A stretch of DNA of 18,458 nt from Candidatus Zhuqueibacterota bacterium (GTDB taxonomy: Bacteria > KSB1 > UBA2214). Position 1 is the stretch's first letter. Each line of letters opens with the position of its first letter. Both the position numbers and the translations under genes were made by a program. The notes beneath the pieces are model-generated. The model did not search any database and was not told where the DNA came from. It saw only the letters and a list, made by a program, of their open reading frames with translations. Of this stretch, positions 14,901-18,458 are shown piece after piece. The DNA is taken from contig JAKJDB010000005.1 in assembly GCA_022706175.1 (NCBI GenBank), positions 1 to 18,458 on the forward strand, read 5' to 3'.

Positions 14901-15728
14901 TCAGCCCGCGACAGGCTTTTCCACCCAGACATAGGAGCGCACGCCTTCATCGATCCACCGCACCAACAGCGGCTGCAGGCCGGTGATTCGGCAAAAGACG
15001 TAAATCTGCAGGCTCAGCCGGTTGAACCATTGCAGCAGCCAGGCCTCGAACTTTTTCGAGCGCAGCAAGCGATTGAGCAAACGCCCGATGAGGAGCAGAG
15101 CAGCCGGCAGCTTGGCGGCGTATTTGACCTCTTTTTCCAAAGTGCCGCTTTCCACCGGCACGAGTCCCGCGGCCAGCGCCAATTCGCGCAGCTCCTGCGG
15201 CCGAAAGGCTGTATGAAAATACCGGCCGTCCGCATCGCCGTGCACGCCGTAATCTGACAGACAGCCTACCTGAACCCAAGCGGGTTTTTCACCTTTATAA
15301 TTGGGTGTGGTGATCAGCGCCCGGCCGCCCGGCTTGAGCACATGGGCGATGCCGGCGAACACCGCAGAGGGATTCAGACAGTGCTCCAGCACTTCACTGC
15401 ACAGCGCATGATCAAAAGAGGCGGGCCGGAAGGCGTACAGCCGTTCCGCGTCCGCCACCACCAAACGCTGATGCAGGATCTCCGGCGTTCGCCGCAGGAC
15501 CGCCCGGCTGAGGTCCATGCCCCAGCGATCGCCGTTCTGATACGCGGCGAGATAATGGCCGCTGTTGCAGCCGATATCGAGCAAGGAGCCCTGCATCCGC
15601 TGCAAAAAAGAGAGGATGAAGGCTTTGCGCAGGCGGCCGTACAGGGTGTTATAGACCACCTGCTCTTCCGGATAGTTGGCGCCTACGGTTTCATAAAACT
15701 CGGCCAGCGTTTTTTTGGATCGATTCAC
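14901..15728 (-). CDS. Class I SAM-dependent methyltransferase (Methyltransf_11-like)
   Basis: A 275-residue protein. Motif I is LLDIGCNSGHYL (49-60), the acidic residue after beta2 is in WGMDLS (69-73), and SEVLEHCLNP (111-120) with VLKPGGRALITTPNY are typical of Methyltransf_11. The C-terminal third carries hydrophobic and basic helices (about 215-255), suggesting membrane association. The start is GTG 15728, which overlaps the flippase stop as GTGA with AAGG 6 nt upstream. The frame runs open to 15920, but that part lies over the flippase gene and is not methyltransferase-like. Coupling to the flippase suggests it modifies a lipid-linked sugar or the polymer, but the substrate cannot be read from sequence. 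A 73-bp gap follows it, containing only a short GGACATTGTCC palindrome. Confidence 0.88.
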   Translation of the reverse strand: MNRSKKTLAEFYETVGANYPEEQVVYNTLYGRLRKAFILSFLQRMQGSLLDIGCNSGHYLAAYQNGDRWGMDLSRAVLRRTPEILHQRLVVADAERLYAFRPASFDHALCSEVLEHCLNPSAVFAGIAHVLKPGGRALITTPNYKGEKPAWVQVGCLSDYGVHGDADGRYFHTAFRPQELRELALAAGLVPVESGTLEKEVKYAAKLPAALLLIGRLLNRLLRSKKFEAWLLQWFNRLSLQIYVFCRITGLQPLLVRWIDEGVRSYVWVEKPVAG

Positions 15729-17167
15729 AGGCTGCCTTTGTAAAAAAGCCGTTTGATGGATTCCCGCTCCTCCCGGTAGAAAAAGCCGGTCGCAGCCAGC
15801 AACAGAGGAAAACCGAGCAGCAGCAGTGCGCCAAGCCAGACGTGCTCCTTCGCCACCGGCGTTCTGGCCAGAGTAAAAAGAACCGCTGTGACCAGAGTGA
15901 GGTGAAGCAGCCGTTTCCATTCATAACGGATCGGATAACATTTTTGTGAAAAAAAGCAAAGGCTGCCGGCCATGGCGGCGTAAGAGAGCAGACGCGCCCA
16001 GGCGGCGCCGTCGATGTCCAGAACGGGGATCAGCACCCGGTTGGCCAGCAGATTCACCGCTACGCCGGCCAGCGTAGCCCAGATGATGTAGACCGTTTTG
16101 TCCTTCAGATATACGCCCACATAAAAGTTCAGATAGGCGGCATAGAAAATATAGGCCAGCAGGATCACCGGCACGATCCGGTTCGCCGGCCAGTACTCGG
16201 GACCGATCAGATGATAAGGGCCGAGGGACAGCCGGGAGATCGGGTTGAGAAAAACAGAGATCAGCAGGAAAACGAAAAAACAGACGGCGATCAAATAGGT
16301 CAGGGCCCGCCTATAGACGGATTCCGCATCCGCCTGTTTGGCCACGGAAAGAAAAAACGGCGGCCAGGCGAATCGAAAGGCGGCCACCAGCAGCGCCATG
16401 CTCATGCCCAGCTTGCTGCCCGAGTTGTACAATCCCACCGACTGCAGAGAGGCCAGACGCTCTAAAAAAATCCGGTCTGCCGAATCCATCAGCGCAATGG
16501 CGAGTCCTGAGGGCAGCGCCGGAAGGCCGAAGAGAAACAGCTTTTTAAGCAGCGGCGATGAAAAAGAGAACGCGGCCCGGCGTTGGAGCAGGGGCAAGGT
16601 CATCGTCAGCGAAAAGGCGGAGGAGACCAGGTTAGCCCAAAAAATGCCCTCCACGCCCTGTTTGCGGTAAAAAATGAAATAGAGGTTGGCGGCCAGGTTC
16701 ACCGTCACATTCAGCACTTTGAAGACCATATAAGAGACGCTTTTCTCCTCCGCGCGCAGCACCAGCAGCGGAATAAAGGCGAGCGTGTCGCAAAACAGCG
16801 CGGCGATGACCAGACGGATCAACAGGGCCAAAGAGCAGGTAATGGAAACCGGCTCCTGCAGCAGCCAGTCGGACAGTCTGGTGATCAGCAGGCTGATCAG
16901 GGTGGTGGAAAAAATCGTCCGCCGGCGGGATTCGTCCTCCGCGGCGATATAGTAGCGTAAAAAGCCCGCATCCAGGCCGTACACATAGATCAGAGTCAGA
17001 AGCGCCTGCCAGGTCATCAGCACACCGGCGACGCCAAAGGCCTCGCCGCTGAACAGGTTGGTGTAGAGCGGCAGCAGAAGAAATCCGATGGACCGGTTGA
17101 TGATATGGCCCAAACCGTAAATCGCCGAATGCCTGAAGAGTCGTTTCATGGAGACGAGCAGGGACAT
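15725..17167 (-). CDS. Wzx-type polysaccharide flippase (MOP/PST superfamily)
   Basis: A 480-residue integral membrane protein with about 12-14 hydrophobic segments along its length and few acidic residues within them. The N-terminal segment (SAIYGLGHIINRSIGFLLLP, then LYTNLFSGEAFGVAGVL) and the mid-protein PALPSGLAIALMDSADRIFLERL match the polysaccharide-transport family of lipid-linked oligosaccharide flippases. These move undecaprenyl-linked repeat units to the periplasmic face. Two in-frame ATGs, 17167 and 17149, are possible; neither has a clear Shine-Dalgarno, and the shorter form begins MKRLFRHSAIYG as family members often do. The gene lies 64 bp after the nitrilase gene with no obvious terminator between, and overlaps the methyltransferase by 4 nt. 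No Wzy polymerase is visible in the window. Confidence 0.9.
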   Translation of the reverse strand: MSLLVSMKRLFRHSAIYGLGHIINRSIGFLLLPLYTNLFSGEAFGVAGVLMTWQALLTLIYVYGLDAGFLRYYIAAEDESRRRTIFSTTLISLLITRLSDWLLQEPVSITCSLALLIRLVIAALFCDTLAFIPLLVLRAEEKSVSYMVFKVLNVTVNLAANLYFIFYRKQGVEGIFWANLVSSAFSLTMTLPLLQRRAAFSFSSPLLKKLFLFGLPALPSGLAIALMDSADRIFLERLASLQSVGLYNSGSKLGMSMALLVAAFRFAWPPFFLSVAKQADAESVYRRALTYLIAVCFFVFLLISVFLNPISRLSLGPYHLIGPEYWPANRIVPVILLAYIFYAAYLNFYVGVYLKDKTVYIIWATLAGVAVNLLANRVLIPVLDIDGAAWARLLSYAAMAGSLCFFSQKCYPIRYEWKRLLHLTLVTAVLFTLARTPVAKEHVWLGALLLLGFPLLLAATGFFYREERESIKRLFYKGSL

Positions 17168-17231
17168 GGGCTGTGCGTTATTTTGTTCAGCGTTCAGGAT
17201 GAAGATCGTAGGGAGAGAATCCGATCTACTC

Positions 17232-18020
17232 TCAGCATTTGTACAGCGCCGGCCTGCGATCGTTGAGCAGATGGTTGGCCGGATTCAGCCACTTGTCGTC
17301 CGCCAGGCCGGGATCGATGTCCCGGACCAGCACCTCCTCCATCAGCTTGCCGGCACGGGCAATGACCCGGCCGCGCGGATCAATGATCTGGCTTTGACCG
17401 GTGAAATGCAGAGATTGGCCGCCGCGATGATCATGTCCCACGCGGTTGGCGGTGATGGTGAATACGCCGTTCTCCAGACAGCGGGTGACCATGGCCGCCT
17501 GGCAGTAGGGCATCACCAGGTTGGCGCTGTGGCAGATGATCTGGCTGCCCTGCAGAGCCAGAGAGCGCATGGATTCGGGAAACATCCAGTCAAAGCAGAT
17601 CATCAAACCCAGCTTGGCGCTGCCGATGTCGTGAACGCGAAAGGGCGTATCGCCGGGATCAAACCATTTCTTTTCTTCATCGAATAAATGAATTTTCCGG
17701 TAACAGGCGATGAGGCCGCCGGGCCCGATCAGAACCGAAGCGTTGAAAAGACGGTCCCCGGCTTTTTCCGCCAGCCCGGCGACCAGGTGGCACTGCAGCC
17801 GTTGCGCCGCAGCTGACAGAACGCGGCAGGTCTCGCCCTGTGGAACCGGTTCGGCGGCCGCCTGCGCCTCCTCCCTGCCGCTGAACCAGTAACCGCTGTT
17901 GAAAAGTTCGGGCAGCACGTACAGGTCCGCCCTGGTTCTCTCCAGCAACTGTAACGCTCTGCGCCGGTTCCGCTCAGGTTCGTTGAACCGGCAGTTCATC
18001 TGAACCGCAGCTATTTTCAT
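17232..18020 (-). CDS. Nitrilase-superfamily carbon-nitrogen hydrolase (amidohydrolase)
   Basis: A 262-residue protein of typical length. The Glu-Lys-Cys triad is intact: E38 in VLPELFNSGY, K109 in CYRKIHLFDEE, and C142 in LMICFDWMFPES. The superfamily hydrolyses amide or nitrile carbon-nitrogen bonds; the FDWxFPE form around the Cys is seen in amidase/ureidopropionase-like branches rather than in true nitrilases. There is no signal peptide, so it is cytoplasmic. ATG 18020 is supported by GAGAG about 7 nt upstream. The frame extends to 18086, but that stretch would overlap the helicase stop and the promoter-like element. It lies 62 bp after the helicase gene, with its own predicted promoter in between. 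The substrate is unknown, and it is probably unrelated to polysaccharide synthesis. Confidence 0.93.
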   Translation of the reverse strand: MKIAAVQMNCRFNEPERNRRRALQLLERTRADLYVLPELFNSGYWFSGREEAQAAAEPVPQGETCRVLSAAAQRLQCHLVAGLAEKAGDRLFNASVLIGPGGLIACYRKIHLFDEEKKWFDPGDTPFRVHDIGSAKLGLMICFDWMFPESMRSLALQGSQIICHSANLVMPYCQAAMVTRCLENGVFTITANRVGHDHRGGQSLHFTGQSQIIDPRGRVIARAGKLMEEVLVRDIDPGLADDKWLNPANHLLNDRRPALYKC

Positions 18021-18045
18021 AATGTGCTCTCGTTCTCCCTGAGAA

Positions 18046-18074
18046 AAGATACCGATTCTTCTCGATAAATTCAA
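18046..18074 (-). promoter_or_regulatory. Putative sigma70-type promoter upstream of the nitrilase gene
   Basis: TTGAAT (18074-18069), a 17-nt spacer, and TATCTT (18051-18046) on the minus strand, 25 nt before ATG 18020. Its spacing and identical -10 match the element at 2170-2198. It would start a transcript covering the nitrilase gene and possibly the flippase and later genes. This is a prediction from pattern only. Confidence 0.45.
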
Positions 18075-18082
18075 GCTCGGAC

Positions 18083-18458
18083 TCAAACCACCGTCCAGCG
18101 GATGGTGAACAGGGACTCAACCTCCACGCGCCGGTCCATGCGTTTTTGCAACACCTGAATGAGATCATCCCGCTTGACGACGATCTCATCCTCCACTTCA
18201 AAAATCTTTTTACGCATCAACCGTTTGCGGCTTTCCAAATCGGCGATGGTGCGATGCAGGCGGTGCTGTTCCAGCGGGGAGAGCTCCTGGCGCGATTGCC
18301 GAGTCAGGGCTTTGATCTGCTTTTTGATGTCCGTCAGCTGGCCTTCGGCTGCCGTCACCATGTCATCAGACCACTTTTCCAGCTTTTCACACTCTTCGAG
18401 AAAATAGGTGCGGCCCTGCTCTTGTGATTTCTGATTCAATCTGGCGATGGCCGACTGC
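18083..18458 (-). CDS. C-terminal fragment of a large SNF2/DEAD-like helicase (runs off the right edge)
   Basis: The frame is open from the right edge to TGA at 18083, about 124 residues of a longer protein; a TTG at 18439 is in frame but is probably internal. The fragment is highly charged and helical. It reads FLEECEKLEKWSDDMVTAAE, then LEQHRLHRTIADLESRKRLMRKKIFEVEDEI, and ends ESLFTIRWTVV. From memory of the family, a helical arm with a terminal LFTIRW closes many long SNF2-type helicases, including DISARM-type DrmD proteins. None of the ATPase motifs are in the window, so the call rests on this tail alone. The alternative is an unrelated coiled-coil protein. Confidence 0.55.
   Translation of the reverse strand, partial: QSAIARLNQKSQEQGRTYFLEECEKLEKWSDDMVTAAEGQLTDIKKQIKALTRQSRQELSPLEQHRLHRTIADLESRKRLMRKKIFEVEDEIVVKRDDLIQVLQKRMDRRVEVESLFTIRWTVV

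Noticed and set aside
15729..15920. N-terminal extension of the methyltransferase
   Set aside because: It lies inside the flippase coding region. GTG 15728 with the GTGA overlap and AAGG upstream explains the start better.
17168..17231. Possible terminator between the nitrilase and flippase genes
   Set aside because: GAGAG/CTCTC arms with an 11-nt loop are weak and there is no T-run, so read-through cannot be excluded.
1..18458. CRISPR array, tRNA/rRNA genes, insertion sequence or prophage
   Set aside because: I saw no regularly spaced repeats, no tRNA- or rRNA-like stretches, and no transposase, integrase or phage structural genes on either strand.

Overview
The window is a tightly packed, single-strand stretch of a bacterial chromosome. 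I can support sixteen protein genes, all on the minus strand and read from high to low coordinates. The two edge genes are partial. By eye the base composition is fairly GC-rich, probably in the 50s percent. Secreted and membrane proteins, a Wzx-type flippase, an M23 peptidase with a long C-terminal extension and promoter-like -10 elements reading TATCTT suggest a Gram-negative, possibly from the FCB side of the tree (KSB1/Calditrichota-like). There is no rRNA or marker gene here, so that placement is only an inference. I see no tRNA, rRNA, CRISPR array, insertion sequence or phage gene.

Layout in transcription order. Right edge: the C-terminus of a large SNF2-type helicase (18083-18458), then a nitrilase-superfamily amidohydrolase (17232-18020) with its own promoter-like element. 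Next come a polysaccharide flippase (15725-17167) and an overlapping SAM methyltransferase (14901-15728). Then a DNA-metabolism pair: a DNPH1/Rcl-like deoxynucleotide N-hydrolase (14360-14827) and DNA polymerase IV (13125-14321). Then a heparinase II/III-family protein (11059-13140), a LytS-like histidine-kinase homologue that has lost its phosphoacceptor (10259-11062), an exported TPR protein (7991-10132), TtcA (7213-8001), a glucuronyl C5-epimerase-like protein (6325-7188) and a GT4 glycosyltransferase (5058-6323). Left part: an exported M23 peptidase (2948-5032), a rhomboid protease (2289-2951), a small Rho_N-domain protein (1766-2089) with a promoter-like element, and the N-terminal 562 residues of a GH78 alpha-L-rhamnosidase (1-1686).

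How they may fit together. The flippase, methyltransferase, heparinase-like lyase, C5-epimerase-like protein and GT4 look like a locus for a uronic-acid-containing exopolysaccharide or O-antigen. DNA-repair (dinB, DNPH1-like) and tRNA-thiolation (ttcA) genes are interleaved among them. Start/stop overlaps (ATGA at 11059-11062 and 2948-2951, GTGA at 15725-15728, and longer overlaps at 7991-8001 and 13125-13140) point to translational coupling. The most unusual items are the apparent pseudo-histidine-kinase coupled to the heparinase-like gene, the epimerase/lyase/GT set, the DNPH1-Pol IV pairing, and the helicase tail at the right edge, which may belong to a defence locus outside the window.
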